Shown here: in pieces, positions 9,172 to 19,828 of the stretch
Position numbering within the stretch: position 1 is the stretch's first letter
Layout of the letters: each line of letters begins with the position of its first letter
NCBI RefSeq assembly: GCF_000002875.2
Contig: NC_009396.2
Span: 379,501 to 443,500, forward strand
Source: Leishmania infantum JPCM5
Lineage: Eukaryota > Euglenozoa > Kinetoplastea > Trypanosomatida > Trypanosomatidae
Length of the DNA stretch: 64,000 nucleotides
Direction: 5' to 3'
Program-made: the position numbers and the translations under genes
Notes under the pieces: generated by a model
The model's input: the letters and a program-made list of their open reading frames with translations, nothing else
What the model was told of the DNA's origin: nothing
Databases searched by the model: none

Positions 9172-11527
9172 GGATGCCGCTGCTGTCACGCGCAGGCGGC
9201 GGCACCCGCTGCGTGGCACACGGCTGCGTGCGTGCCTGTGGGCTGATGGGGGCAGAGCGCGGGTGTGTGTGGAGCGGGGCAGCCGCTGGAGAGAGGGGGA
9301 GGGCGATAGCCGAGGTGCAAGGGCCGCGGTGTTTGTGCGGCCATGTGCGGCGTGCGGCACACGGGCGCTGCGTGCATCGGCTTTGGACCGACAGCCCGCA
9401 CCCCCTTCCGTCGCCTCCACTTCTCCCTCGCTCCCTCGTTGCACGTGAGAGTCGCGCACCCATGGCTGCTGCGGCGCACACGCAAGGCAGCGTGTATTGT
9501 GTCTCGGTGCGACCTCTTCATCGTGGCCCCGCTCTGCGACACCTTGTTGCCCGGGCACTCCGGCGGCGTGCGCTCTGTCCCCCTCTCCTGTCACGTGTCG
9601 TGATGCGCTGCTGCGCTGAGGATGCGTGCCCACGGCCTGCCAGCACGGCTGCTGCACGAGCCGCAGCAATGGCGTACAGCAGGGTGTGGGCGGCGGGCGC
9701 AGTGCTGGTCTGGTGAGGCGGACCCCTCTTATCTGTGGTGCCCCTGCTGCCTCCCCTCCCCCTCGGCACGACGTCCTCGCTGCCCTCTCACCCCCGGCTG
9801 CTACAGGAGAGACCGACGCCCACGCGCGGACGCAGACACACACCATCGTGCACCGTTCGCGCTTTCCCCCGCTGTCGCGCCGGCACGGATGCACGAGGAT
9901 GCGGGGGCGTGCGCACGTATGTGCGTGTGTGCGTGCCGGCTGTTGTCTGTCGCTCTCTCTCTGCGACCAGCACTCGGCACCCGCGCCGATGGAATGTGTG
10001 CGCGGCGGTGGAGGCTCGCCTTGGGCCGCGGGTGCGGACGTCCGCCACTGGCTGTCTGCGGTGCGGGCTGCTGTGCTGCAGCGCCTCGAGGCCCCCCTCT
10101 CCCGCCAGGGCGAGCGAGCGAGCCTCTGCTGCCGTGTGGGCGACGCACGCATGCACCGTCCGGGCCTCTTCAACGGGCTTCGATAGCGGTGCTGTGTTTT
10201 GGCCGTGTGGGCGGGTGCTGCGGAGGCGCCTGGCGTGGCTGTGCTGGCACGCCTTGCCGCGCCCCTTGCGCCGCTGCCATCGGCGGCTTCGTCGCTGACG
10301 CTGCCGCTCGCACGCGTGCTCGGGTCGTCTGTGCAGCAGCGGTGGTGTGCCGGAGTCGGCGGCACGCCGTCGAACCCTGATTGGCGCCTCCGCCAGGTGC
10401 GACGGGGAGGCTGGGGGGATGGGGAGGGCGTGGGCGCCCTCGTGCGCGGCATGCGGGGATGCGCGTGCGGCGGCGCTCTACTGCGCTGAGTAGTGAGGCT
10501 CGGTGCACGCGGCGCGATGACACGCAGCCTCGCTACCGGGCCACCCCGCTGTGCGTACGCAGCGGGTGAGCAGGCCCGTGCTCTCCCCTGCAGCTTGCCC
10601 CTCTCCCCCACCCTCCTCTCTCTCATGCCGGCGAGGGAGGGGTGGCACGTGCGCGTGTGCCGCTGCGCTTGCGAGTGCGTCTGTGCGTGGGCCCTCACCA
10701 CGTGCTCCGGTCACGCCTTTTCGGCTGGCCACTCGCGGCGCTGAGGGCGGTGTGCCCCTCCCCCGAGCGCCGTCGCACTCTCTTCCGCGCGCCTGCGCGG
10801 GCTTCTTCGTGCGCTGTGCTCAGCCGTGCGCTCTCACCTCTTTCCCTTTTCATTCGCTTGTCTTCTCTCTTCTCCCCCCGCACTGCGGTCTCCCCTCCTC
10901 TGCCGTGCGGTGCGCAGGCGGGTGACTTGCCGTTGCGTCTCCCCCTTTCGTGGAGCGCTGAGCCGATCCCCCTTCGGCCTCCCTCCTCCCTCCTCCCGTG
11001 TGGGTCCTGTCTGTTGTACATCGTCGGACCGTCTCTGAGCATCGCCTCTCCGCCTCGTCCGCAGAGCCGCGCTCGCCTGTGCCGCCTCTCGGACTTTATC
11101 CTTACTGTGTATTCTCACGGTGCGTCTCCGTGTGTGTGTGTGTGCCACGCACCGCTTCTTCCATGTGTGTCCTTGCTTGCTCTCGTCTGCCCCCCTCCCT
11201 CTGCCTCACACATTCCGTGCGTGTGTGCATCACCGTTGGGCGGCGACATCGGTGCCCGTCCCTGCCACCCTCTCCTCCCTCATTCGCATCTTGCCACATC
11301 GTGGGCGGTGCGTGCATGCATGGATGTATATACACGCACAGAGGGGTGGGGACGCGTGCATGTGTGCGCGTACACACGCATGTGTGTCGGTGCACCACTA
11401 TATATATGTGTGTGCGTGTACGCCGACAGACAGGTGTGTGGGTGCGCATGTACATGTAGACATGCGTATCGATGTATATAGCCAACCGCGTGCCGTGTGT
11501 AGGCGTGTGTGCGTGTATATCAGTGTT
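9172..11527. repeat. Array block D (PSA downstream region), copy 1, long form
   Basis: The proximal part (to about 10590) is the long form shared with the regions after PSA 5 and PSA 8. The distal part (10590-11527) recurs after most PSA copies and leads into block A. It contains GT/CA and TA microsatellites (11130-11500). A possible small gene is at 9989-10186. Otherwise no gene is supported; it probably holds the PSA 3' UTR and intergenic DNA. Confidence 0.7.
9989..10186 (+). CDS. Candidate small ORF, 65 residues
   Basis: The ATG is 19 bases after an AG (9969-9970) that ends a good pyrimidine tract (gctctctctctgcgaccag), a plausible trans-splice setting. The product contains VRHWLSAVRAAVLQRLEAPL and resembles no family I know. 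An identical copy lies at 60858-61055, and the copy after PSA 5 is cut by gap 9 at its start codon. In DNA this GC-rich, open frames of this length occur by chance, so this is only a candidate. Confidence 0.25.
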   Translation: MECVRGGGGSPWAAGADVRHWLSAVRAAVLQRLEAPLSRQGERASLCCRVGDARMHRPGLFNGLR

Positions 11528-12108
11528 TGCCGGCACGTGTGTCGCGCCACGCTCTCTTGCCCGCCTCCCCTGTGCCTGTCACTCGCTCTGGGCGCGCTGG
11601 CGGCGGGCGCCGGGTGGTGGCCGCGCGGAAGGTGGGCGGCGGCCCTTCCCTATTTCTGTCTTTCGCTATTTCTCTGTTTCCTACTCGCGTGCACAAACGA
11701 AAGCTGCTCGGCCCCGTGGCCCCGACCCGCGCCGTGGGAGGGGGAAATGCGTTGTGGTAACGCCGATGACGATGGGCGTTGTGGCGAGGACCGTGCGCGG
11801 AGGCTGCCGCGACGGTGGCGTGCAGCGCGGGCCTCTGGACATGCGTGCGTGCCGTCTCTCCCCACCGTTGCTCCTCTCCCTGCCTGCCCAGACATCATCT
11901 CTCTCTGCCTGCCCTCCCCCTCCGCCGCGCCTGAGCCCTGCGCACTGCCTGCCCGGCTGCGTGCGTGTGCGTGTCTCCGTCTGTGCCCGGGGCACCACTC
12001 ATTCACAGGGAGGACAGCACCGCCGCCCGCACTGCGCCTGCTGCCACATGCGCCCTGTGCTGTGAAGCTCTTGTTTCAGTGCCCTCCCTGCCGTGCCGCC
12101 GCAACCGC
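11528..12108. repeat. Array block A, copy 2 (581 bp class)
   Basis: This copy lacks the 74-bp segment of copy 1. It carries the left-half variant cgtgcacaaacg. Confidence 0.8.
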
Positions 12109-12490
12109 GCCGCGACGACGGCTGCCACGCTACCGCGGAGGACGGTGCCGCCTGATGCCGACGCGGGCGTCGAGGCCTACCGGCACCACGTAGCCCGCAG
12201 AGCTGACATCGGCGGCGGCGGCGTCTTGCCGAGATGCGGAGGCGTGTGCGACGACAGGCGATGCTGACGCGCTTCTCCTGCCCGCACCGCGTCTGGACCG
12301 GCCAGCGGTGGGCTGGGCGCCCCTGCCGTGGCGGCGCGCGATGGGCGCCGGCGTCGTGCGGCTGCCACACCCTCGCCACGGCCGGGCGCTCCTGTGCTTC
12401 GTGGTGCGCGATCCGGTTGTCTGCGCCGTGCGAGGCCGCGCACGCCGACGCTGCCTTGCCCCGCGTATGCCTCGTCCTCGCTGCTGTGGG
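12109..12490. repeat. Array block B, copy 2 (head only)
   Basis: It matches 2586-2969 and is cut by gap 3. The frame X segment in it lacks a further base near 12430 (cgtgcgaggccgcg). Confidence 0.7.
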
Positions 12491-12590
12491 NNNNNNNNNN
12501 NNNNNNNNNNNNNNNNNNNNNNNNNNNNNNNNNNNNNNNNNNNNNNNNNNNNNNNNNNNNNNNNNNNNNNNNNNNNNNNNNNNNNNNNNN
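12491..12590. other. Assembly gap 3
   Basis: The left flank equals block B at about 2969 and the right flank equals block C about 100 bp after COXIV. The nominal 100 N therefore replace about 4.5 kb in the unit, including a COXIV gene. Confidence 0.9.
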
Positions 12591-14916
12591 CCGGCGGCGG
12601 CGGGAGGGGTGGGTGTGACGACGGCGCGACACGCTCGACACTGGTGCCGCCTCGTCTCTCTCTCCTTCGGGAGTTTGACTGCCTCCCGCCACGCGCCTGG
12701 TGCTCGCTGCCCGCCGGCACCGTGTGCGCGGCACATCCGCACCCCTGCGGTGCCTTGCAAGGCCGGCATTTGGTGCCGCATTGGACGGGCGGGTGCGGCT
12801 GCGATGGCGGCGGTAGGGCTGCCTGCGCCGCACCGCTTGCGCGTGTGCGCCAACGGACCGTCCACACCCTTTCCCCACTCGTCTCCGCTCGGCGCTTCCC
12901 GGGTCTCCTGCTTGGCATGCGCTGCCGCGCTCGTAGCGGCTCGGGCAATGGGAGGCGGAGGCGGCGGCCGCTGCGGAACGAGAGAGGCGGCGATGGAGGC
13001 ACGCTGGGTGAAGGGGCGCGGGGCGGTGGAAGAGCGTGCCCCGTCACCCTCCCCCTGCCCTGCGATCTGCTCCCGCTGATGCGCGGCTGCCGACGGTGCC
13101 GATGCTCTGCCTTCCGTCTCCTCTACGCGCCCTTGCGTGTCTCTCGGCAGGCCTCGGGGCATCACGCACGCACCCGCACATACACGTGCGTGCGTCTGTG
13201 CGCGTGCGCGTGTGCCTCTCTTGCTGGCCGCCTCTGTCGCGGCCCGGCGCGCGCTGCTGCTGGCCGGGCAACGGGCGCATGCAGTCACACAGGCCCGCAT
13301 CTCCGTCCGCATCTCGCTCTCCCCGGCCCCCGCACCGCCGCCCGCGTCCGGTGCGCTGCTTGCGTGCCTCACCGCCCGTGGCATCCGCCTCTGCCTGCTG
13401 GTATGCTGCGCGCCCCCTCGCTCTCCTCCTCCCTGCCCTGCGCCGCCCGCCCCGCAAGAGCCATGCACGCGCGTCGGCTCCCCTGACCGCCTGTGCTCAC
13501 GAGCAGCCGCGGAGGGTGGGGGAGGCGAACGGATGCCGGTGCGGCTGTGCGTGCCGATGGAGGGCATCCGGATGCCGCGCTGCCGCCCGTGCCGCCGTCG
13601 CGGTGGCGTTGCGGGTGTCTCTTGTCTGGTTTGCTTTGCCGCTGCGTGCTGAGCGGAGGCGTGCGCGGCGGGCGGGGCGTTCCTGAGCGCGCCGCGGACT
13701 CCGCACACCGGGTGCGGTGAGCTGGAGGACTCGGTGGCCGGCGCTTGGAGCGATGTGGTGGGGAGGGGCTGAGGGCGTCGAGCCGCTGAGTGGCGCCGTG
13801 CGCGCGTGACGGAACGCCCATCGCAGGGTGGGCTGTGCCGGCCGCCTGGCCAACTGCTCGCGCGGGTGTGCGCCGGCGCCCTGGATGAGCGGTGGCAGTG
13901 CGTGCACGGCGGCCGTGATGGGGGCCGCAGCCACGCATGGCGCGCCGCAGCCGTGTGGGTGGCGGAGGCACCGGCGCGCTGTAGCACGATGGGCTGGCCA
14001 TACGCGACGTGGCTGCTTGTACGCGCTGACTGGTGCACCCGTGCGTGCATGTGCAGAGCGGCGTGAGCACGCACAGGCGTGCATATGCCGCCACGCTCAC
14101 ACGGGAGTGGTGTGGCCTGCTGCGCTGGTCTCCCTCTGTTGGACGCAGGGCTGCTGGTAGGCGGTGCGGGCTTGCGGGGGCGCACGTGCGCGAGTGCTGG
14201 GTGGTGCGCGCCGCTGCTCTCCCGCTGCTCTCCGCCGAGCGCCCCCTCGCCGACGAGCCGCTGCCGCTGCCTTGCACGTCCTTCTCTCTCTGTGCGAGGT
14301 GCATGATAATGGTATGCGGATGCTGGTGGGGCTGCGCATGGGCGCTCGCCTCTCTCCCACACGCGGGCTCGACCTATCCGTGCTGTCAGCGCTCCTGCCC
14401 ACCGCCCCCACGCGTGTGTGCGCGCGCTCTGGCGCTGCTGCCGCTGGCGCTGTTGTGTGTGTGCAGGGGCGCTCCCGCCCGCCGGCCATGCTCTCTGTTT
14501 CGCTGGCCGCCCTCTCTACGCCGCTGGCGTGGGCGGAGCTCCGCGCTGCGTATCGCTCGCCCCTCCCTGCCCCTCCGTGCCCCTCCCTGCCCCTCCTTCT
14601 CATGTGCACTGCTCCCTCCCTCTCCCTCCCTCTCCCTCCCTCTACACTCCTCGCTGTCCCCTCGGCCGACCTCCACGGGCACGCAGACGTGCGTGCGCAT
14701 ACACACCACCCCTCACCTCGCTGCTGCTGCTGTGACAGCTCTACGGACCCTGCCCAGTCGCTGCTCCCCCGCCACTCGCCTCTGTCCCCCGCAGGAGGCT
14801 GCGTACGACGTGCCGGCCACCCCGCTCTGCCCGATAAGCTGAGCAGGCGCTCACGCCCGAGCAATCCCGCCCACGGATCTGCTGCCGCGCCGCACTGCTC
14901 TTGACCCTGGCTGCGA
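12591..14916. repeat. Array block C/P (PSA upstream region), copy 2
   Basis: This stretch leads from the COXIV downstream region to PSA 2 and is collinear with 47240-49675. No gene is recognised. The distal part has a plus-strand frame containing LLSLCEVHDNGMRMLVGL, which in the copy at 24516 is joined in frame to frame X. It ends in the PSA polypyrimidine tract and a 230-nt 5' UTR. Confidence 0.7.
14553..14686 (+). promoter_or_regulatory. Polypyrimidine tract and spliced-leader acceptor, PSA copy 2
   Basis: From 14540 to the AG at 14685-14686 there is no other AG. The stretch is built of ccctccct-type minisatellite units (three ctccctccct units here). The predicted 5' UTR is 230 nt. Confidence 0.6.
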
Positions 14917-16911
14917 ATGGCGCTGTGCGTGCGTCGGCTGGTGCTGGCGGCGACCCTCGCCGCTGCGGTGGCGCTGCTGCTGTGCACGAGCAGTGCGCCG
15001 GTGGTGCGTGCTGCTGGAACGGCCGACTTCACTGCTGCGCAGCGGACGAACACGCTGGCGGTGCTGCAGGCGTTTGCGCGTGCAATCCCTGAGCTTGGGA
15101 GGAAGTGGACGGGCGACGACTTCTGCTCGTGGGAGTACACCGAGTGCGATAGGACAGGAGTGTTCGTCTCGGGAATCGGTGCGACGTATGCCGGCACGCT
15201 GCCGGAGATGCCTGTGGGCGTCGACTACACGGCCGTCATGATCAAGCAGCTCGACTTTTCTGAAGTGGGGCTGGGGCTGAGCGGGACGCTGCCGGCCAGC
15301 TGGAGCAGGCTGCAGGGACTGACCAATCTTACGTTGTCGGGCTGCGGCGTGGGTGGTACGCTGCCCGCCTCATGGAGGTTGCTGACTCAGCTGACGGAGT
15401 TGAGGATAGAAAGATGCGGGCTTTTCACCGGTACGCTCCCGCCTGAGTGGAGCTTGATGAGGGCCCTGTGGTATCTGGATCTGAGGAATATGAAGCTGAG
15501 CGGGACGCTGCCGCCCCAGTGGAGCTCGATGACATCATTACGGACGCTGTCGCTTCGAGACCTAAGCGACATCAGCGGCACGCTGCCGCCCGAGTGGAAA
15601 TCGATGAAATCAATTGTCTATCTGTACGTTACCAAATCGAGGGTCAGCGGCTCACTGCCCGTTGAGTGGAGGGAGATGGCGACTGTGAGGGAGTTTTCGT
15701 TTCGGGAATCGTCGTTGTCCGGCCCCCTCCCTCCTCAGTGGAGCAGCATCAAGACGCTGAGGAGAGTGTACCTGGCGAACACTGACATCTCCGGCACGCT
15801 GCCGTCCAGCTGGAAAGCCCTGACCGGTGTTGATCACCTGCACTTAGAGGACACCAAGCTCTCCGGCACGCTGCCGCCTGAGTGGATATCGATGTCGTCG
15901 CTTGCGCAGCTCTTTCTGAGCAGCTCGCTGGTTGAGGGCACGCTGCCGCCCCAGTGGAGCTCGATGAAAAAGCTTCAGCTGCTGCTGCTCGCCAATACGT
16001 TGCTGTCCGGCACGCTTCCTGCTGAGTGGAGTGCGCTGCAGTCGCTTGTTACACTGCAGCTGTCTGGCAGTAAGGTCTCCGGCACGCTGCCGGCCGGGTG
16101 GAGTGGGATGTCGAAGGCCCAGTCCCTGCAGCTGGAGAACTGCGACCTGTCCGGCAATCTCCCCTCCAAGTGGGCTGCGATGCCGAAGCTGCTTCGTGTG
16201 GACCTGAACGGCAACCAGTTCTGCGGGTGTGTGCCGGACTCGTGGGCCCAGAAGGTTTCTCTCCTTGTGAACATCGAGGACGAGCACAAGGGCAGGGACT
16301 GCAGGATTGGTAACGACTGCCGCACGACTGCTGCTCCGCAAACGACCACTACCACCACCGTTAAACCGCCCACCACGACCACCACTGAACCGCCCACCAC
16401 GACAACGACCACCACGACAACGACCACCACTAAACCGCCCACCACGACCACCACTAAACCGCCCACCACGACAACGACCACCACTGCACCGCCCACCACG
16501 ACCACCACTGAACCGCCCACCACGACAACGACCACGACGACAACGACCACCACTAAACCGCCCACCACGACCACCACTAAACCGCCCACCACCACGACCA
16601 CAACAACTACTCAGCCGCCGACTGCACCCCCCACCACGACCACTGAGGCACCGTCTGAACCCACGACCACTGCGAGCCCAACAGCCACGCCTACTCCTGC
16701 CCCCGAGACGGAGTGCGAGGTGGATGGGTGTGAGGTGTGCGAGGGGGACTCCGCGGCGAGGTGCGCCAGGTGCGCTGCGGACTACTTCCTGACGAGCGAG
16801 AAGACGTGCCTGGTGTACTGCGATGGCGGCGTTGTGGCCGCGACGAGCGGAGTGGCTGCTGCCGCTGTTGTGTGCATGGCTGTGCTGCTGAGCGTGGGGC
16901 TGGCGGCGTGA
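14917..16911 (+). CDS. PSA-2: PSA-2/GP46 surface antigen, copy 2 (intact)
   Basis: The product has 664 residues. A signal peptide (about 1-33, with core VLAATLAAAVALLL) precedes an N-cap (34-120) with GDDFCSWEYTEC and GTLPEMPVGVDY. Thirteen 24-residue LRRs follow (about 121-435; consensus SGTLPPxWSSMxSLxxLxL). Then come the capping motif FCGCVPDSW, a Thr/Pro linker (about 474-590) with ten KPP/EPP/APP/QPP spacers, a Cys module (ETECEVDGCEVC... to CLVYCDGG) and a hydrophobic GPI signal (to GLAA). PSA-2 proteins are GPI-anchored or secreted promastigote antigens; the LRRs are thought to bind host factors such as complement receptor 3, and the linker is a likely O- or phospho-glycosylation region. 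The ATG follows the acceptor at 14686. Confidence 0.93.
   Translation: MALCVRRLVLAATLAAAVALLLCTSSAPVVRAAGTADFTAAQRTNTLAVLQAFARAIPELGRKWTGDDFCSWEYTECDRTGVFVSGIGATYAGTLPEMPVGVDYTAVMIKQLDFSEVGLGLSGTLPASWSRLQGLTNLTLSGCGVGGTLPASWRLLTQLTELRIERCGLFTGTLPPEWSLMRALWYLDLRNMKLSGTLPPQWSSMTSLRTLSLRDLSDISGTLPPEWKSMKSIVYLYVTKSRVSGSLPVEWREMATVREFSFRESSLSGPLPPQWSSIKTLRRVYLANTDISGTLPSSWKALTGVDHLHLEDTKLSGTLPPEWISMSSLAQLFLSSSLVEGTLPPQWSSMKKLQLLLLANTLLSGTLPAEWSALQSLVTLQLSGSKVSGTLPAGWSGMSKAQSLQLENCDLSGNLPSKWAAMPKLLRVDLNGNQFCGCVPDSWAQKVSLLVNIEDEHKGRDCRIGNDCRTTAAPQTTTTTTVKPPTTTTTEPPTTTTTTTTTTTTKPPTTTTTKPPTTTTTTTAPPTTTTTEPPTTTTTTTTTTTTKPPTTTTTKPPTTTTTTTTQPPTAPPTTTTEAPSEPTTTASPTATPTPAPETECEVDGCEVCEGDSAARCARCAADYFLTSEKTCLVYCDGGVVAATSGVAAAAVVCMAVLLSVGLAA
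16337..16660 (+). repeat. Coding minisatellite for the Thr/Pro linker, PSA copy 2
   Basis: Units of 24 and 30 bp encode TTTTTKPP and TTTTTTTKPP, with Glu, Ala and Gln variants of the Lys. A compound block (T12 KPP, T5 KPP) occurs twice, so larger-scale duplication has happened. Confidence 0.9.
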
Positions 16912-17043
16912 GGATGCCGCTGCTGTCTCGGTGTCGCTCCTCTGCCCTGACTCTCTCTCCCGCCCGCGTGTGTGCCTGTGGGCTGATGGGGGCGGAGCGC
17001 GGGTGTGTGTGGAGCGGGGCAGCCGCTACAGAGAGGGGGAGGG
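16912..17043. repeat. Array block D start, after PSA copy 2
   Basis: This is the PSA downstream region, cut after 132 bp by gap 4. It resembles the start of the region after PSA 5. Confidence 0.75.
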
Positions 17044-17143
17044 NNNNNNNNNNNNNNNNNNNNNNNNNNNNNNNNNNNNNNNNNNNNNNNNNNNNNNNNN
17101 NNNNNNNNNNNNNNNNNNNNNNNNNNNNNNNNNNNNNNNNNNN
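17044..17143. other. Assembly gap 4
   Basis: There are 100 N inside block D. Comparison with 9300-10550 suggests about 1.2 kb is missing. Confidence 0.95.
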
Positions 17144-18126
17144 CGCTGTGCGTACGCAGCGGGTGAGCAGGCCCGTGCTCTCCCCTGCACCTTGCCCCTC
17201 TCCCCCACCCTCCTCTCTCGCATGCCGGCGAGGGAGGGGTGGCACGTGCGCGTGTGCCGCTGCGCTTGCGAGTGCGTCTGTGCGTGGGCCCTCACCACGT
17301 GCTCCGGTCACGCCTTCTCGGCTGGCCACTCGCGGCGCTGAGGGCGGTGTGCCCCTCCCCCGAGCGCCGTCGCACTCTCTTCCGCGCGCCTGCGCGGGCT
17401 TCTTCGTGCGCTGTGCTCAGCCGTGCGCTCTCACCTCTTTCCCTTTTCATTCGCTTGTCTTCTCTCTTCTCCCCCCGCACTGCGGTCTCCCCTCCTCTGC
17501 CGTGCGGTGCGCAGGCGGGTGACTTGCCGTTGCGTCTCCCCCTTTCGTGGAGCGCTGAGCCGATCCCCCTTCGGCCTCCCTCCTCCCTCCTCCCGTGTGG
17601 GTCCTGTCTGTTGTACATCGTCGGACCGTCTCTGAGCATCGCCTCTCCGCCTCGTCCGCAGAGCCGCGCTCGCCTGTGCCGCCTCTCGGACTTTATCCTT
17701 ACTGTGATTGTATTCTCACGGTGCGTCTCCGTGTGTGTGTGTGCCACGCACCGCCTCTTCCATGTGTGTCCTTGCTTGCTCTCGTCTGCCCCCCTCCCTC
17801 TGCCTCACACATTCCGTGCGTGTGTGCATCACCGTTGGGCGGCGACATCGGTGCCCGTCCCTGCCACCCTCTCCTCCCTCATTCGCATCTTGCCACATCG
17901 TGGGCGGTGCGTGCATGCATGGATGTATATACACGCACAGAGGGGTGGGGACGCGTGCATGTGTGCGCGTACACACGCATGTGTGTCGGTGCACCACTAT
18001 ATATATGTGTGTGCGTGTACGCCGACAGACAGGTGTGTGGGTGCGCATGTACATGTAGACATGCGTATCGATGTATATAGCCAACCGCGTGCCGTGTGTA
18101 GGCGTGTGTGCGTGTATATCAGTGTT
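17144..18126. repeat. Array block D, distal part, copy 2
   Basis: It matches 10549-11527 almost base for base, including the TA/GT microsatellites. No gene is seen. Confidence 0.75.
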
Positions 18127-18707
18127 TGCCGGCACGTGTGTCGCGCCACGCTCTCTTGCCCGCCTCCCCTGTGCCTGTCACTCGCTCTGGGCGCGCTGGC
18201 GGCGGGCGCCGGGTGGTGGCCGCGCGGAAGGTGGGCGGCGGCCCTTCCCTATTTCTGTCTTTCGCTATTTCTCTGTTTCCTACTCGCGTGCACAAACGAA
18301 AGCTGCTCGGCCCCGTGGCCCCGACCCACGCCGTGGGAGGGGGAAATGTGTTGTGGTAACGCCGATGACGATGGGCGTTGTGGCGAGGACCGTGCGCGGA
18401 GGCTGCCGCGACGGTGGCGTGCAGCGCGGGCCTCTGGACATGCGTGCGTGCCGTCTCTCCCCACCGTTGCTCCTCTCCCTGCCTGCCCAGACATCATCTC
18501 TCTCTGCCTGCCCTCCCCCTCCGCCGCGCCTGAGCCCTGCGCACTGCCTGCCCGGCTGCGTGCGTGTGCGTGTCTCCGTCTGTGCCCGGGGCACCACTCA
18601 TTCACAGGGAGGACAGCACCGCCGCCCGCACTGCGCCTGCTGCCACATGCGCCCTGTGCTGTGAAGCTCTTGTTTCAGTGCCCTCCCTGCCGTGCCGCCG
18701 CAACCGC
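18127..18707. repeat. Array block A, copy 3 (581 bp class)
   Basis: It has the left-half variant cgtgcacaaacg. It differs from copy 2 by a few substitutions (cccacgccgtg, aatgtgttgtgg). Confidence 0.8.
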
Positions 18708-18839
18708 GCCGCGACGACGGCTGCCACGCTACCGCGGAGGACGGTGACGCCTGATGCCGACGCGGGCGTCGAGGCCTACCGGCACCGCGTAGCCCGCAGA
18801 GCTGACATCGGCGGCTGCGCCTGTGGATCTTGCCCTGTG

Positions 18840-19828
18840 CCGCTTTTTACGTCCGCCGCGCCGGGCTTCGGTCCCGCCGACGCTGCCTTGCCCGGCGTAT
18901 GCCTCGCCCTCGCTGCTGTGGGAGGTGCGGGCGCACGCGCCGCCAAGCGGCTTTGCGCGGAGCTGGCTTGTGAAGGGGCGCGCTGTCCCGAGCACGTCGG
19001 CGCTGGCGAGCTGCTGGCCGCGACCCCGCTGGACCTGACCTTCTCTGCGCTCCATGAGCTGCTCGGCGATGCACAGCGCTGCGACCGCGTGGCGCGCACC
19101 TTCATGCCAGCGGCAGGCCTGCACCGGGCCGGGGGCATGGCCTTCTCAGCTCGCGCCACCGCCACCGCTGCTGGCTGCGAGGCCGCGGCGCCGGTGGCGA
19201 GGACTGGCGGTCGCCGAGGTCCGCGTGTGCGCGGCTGACGGCCGAGCTTTCCGCCTGGAGTGGAGCGGATGACACGCCCGTGGGGTGCGGGGGCCCGCAC
19301 GGCTGGACGGCTGACCCGCGGTCGCGGCCGGCGGCGTCGTCCATGTGCTCTGCCACGCCTCACGGGTGGGCTGGCTGGGCACGTGCAGCAGCAGCGCGCC
19401 CGCTTCTCCTGCGCGGCTGCGTGGGCGTGCCTGAGTCCGACGGCGTGCTGCGGCGGCTGTGCGAGGCCCGTGAAGTCGGCGGCAGCGTCTCTGCGCAGAC
19501 GGCGTCCTGTGATGCGCCTGCCGACAGCCGCCACGCTGTGCACCACAGGCCATCCGAGTCGGTGGCGGTGGGGTGGCTGACGAGACAAGTAGAGCGCGTG
19601 CGCGCCTCTGCGGTGCTGCGAGCAATACTGCGGCTGCCGGGTGTCGGTGCTGCTGCGACGGCGACGGCGGCTGCGCCCGCCGAGGCGTGCGTGGGGGCCG
19701 CCATGGCTGTTGCGCTTGGGGTGGTGGCCGAGTACGTGCCGGTCCGGCTGCACGCGGCTCTTGCGGTGGCCTGCGGTCTCGCCGACCCCGCGGCGGCGCC
19801 AGCTTGCTCGCCGACAGCGGCGGCGTGA
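18840..19828 (+). pseudogene. Decayed reading frame X, copy 3
   Basis: Two open pieces overlap: one through ALPGVCLALAAVGGAGARAA and FSALHELLGDAQRC to a stop near 19238, the other from about 19240 through ESVAVGWLTRQVERVRAS to the stop at 19826-19828. The 43-bp deletion separating them is the same as in copy 1. Confidence 0.3.

Noticed and set aside
9172..11527. SIDER-type retroposon in the PSA 3' region
   Set aside because: I could not find the conserved retroposon signature or a poly(A) end; the region is explained by the array repeat.
15270..16220. Regular 72-bp periodicity suggesting a CRISPR-like or satellite array
   Set aside because: It is the coding periodicity of 24-residue leucine-rich repeats; there are no identical repeats with unique spacers.
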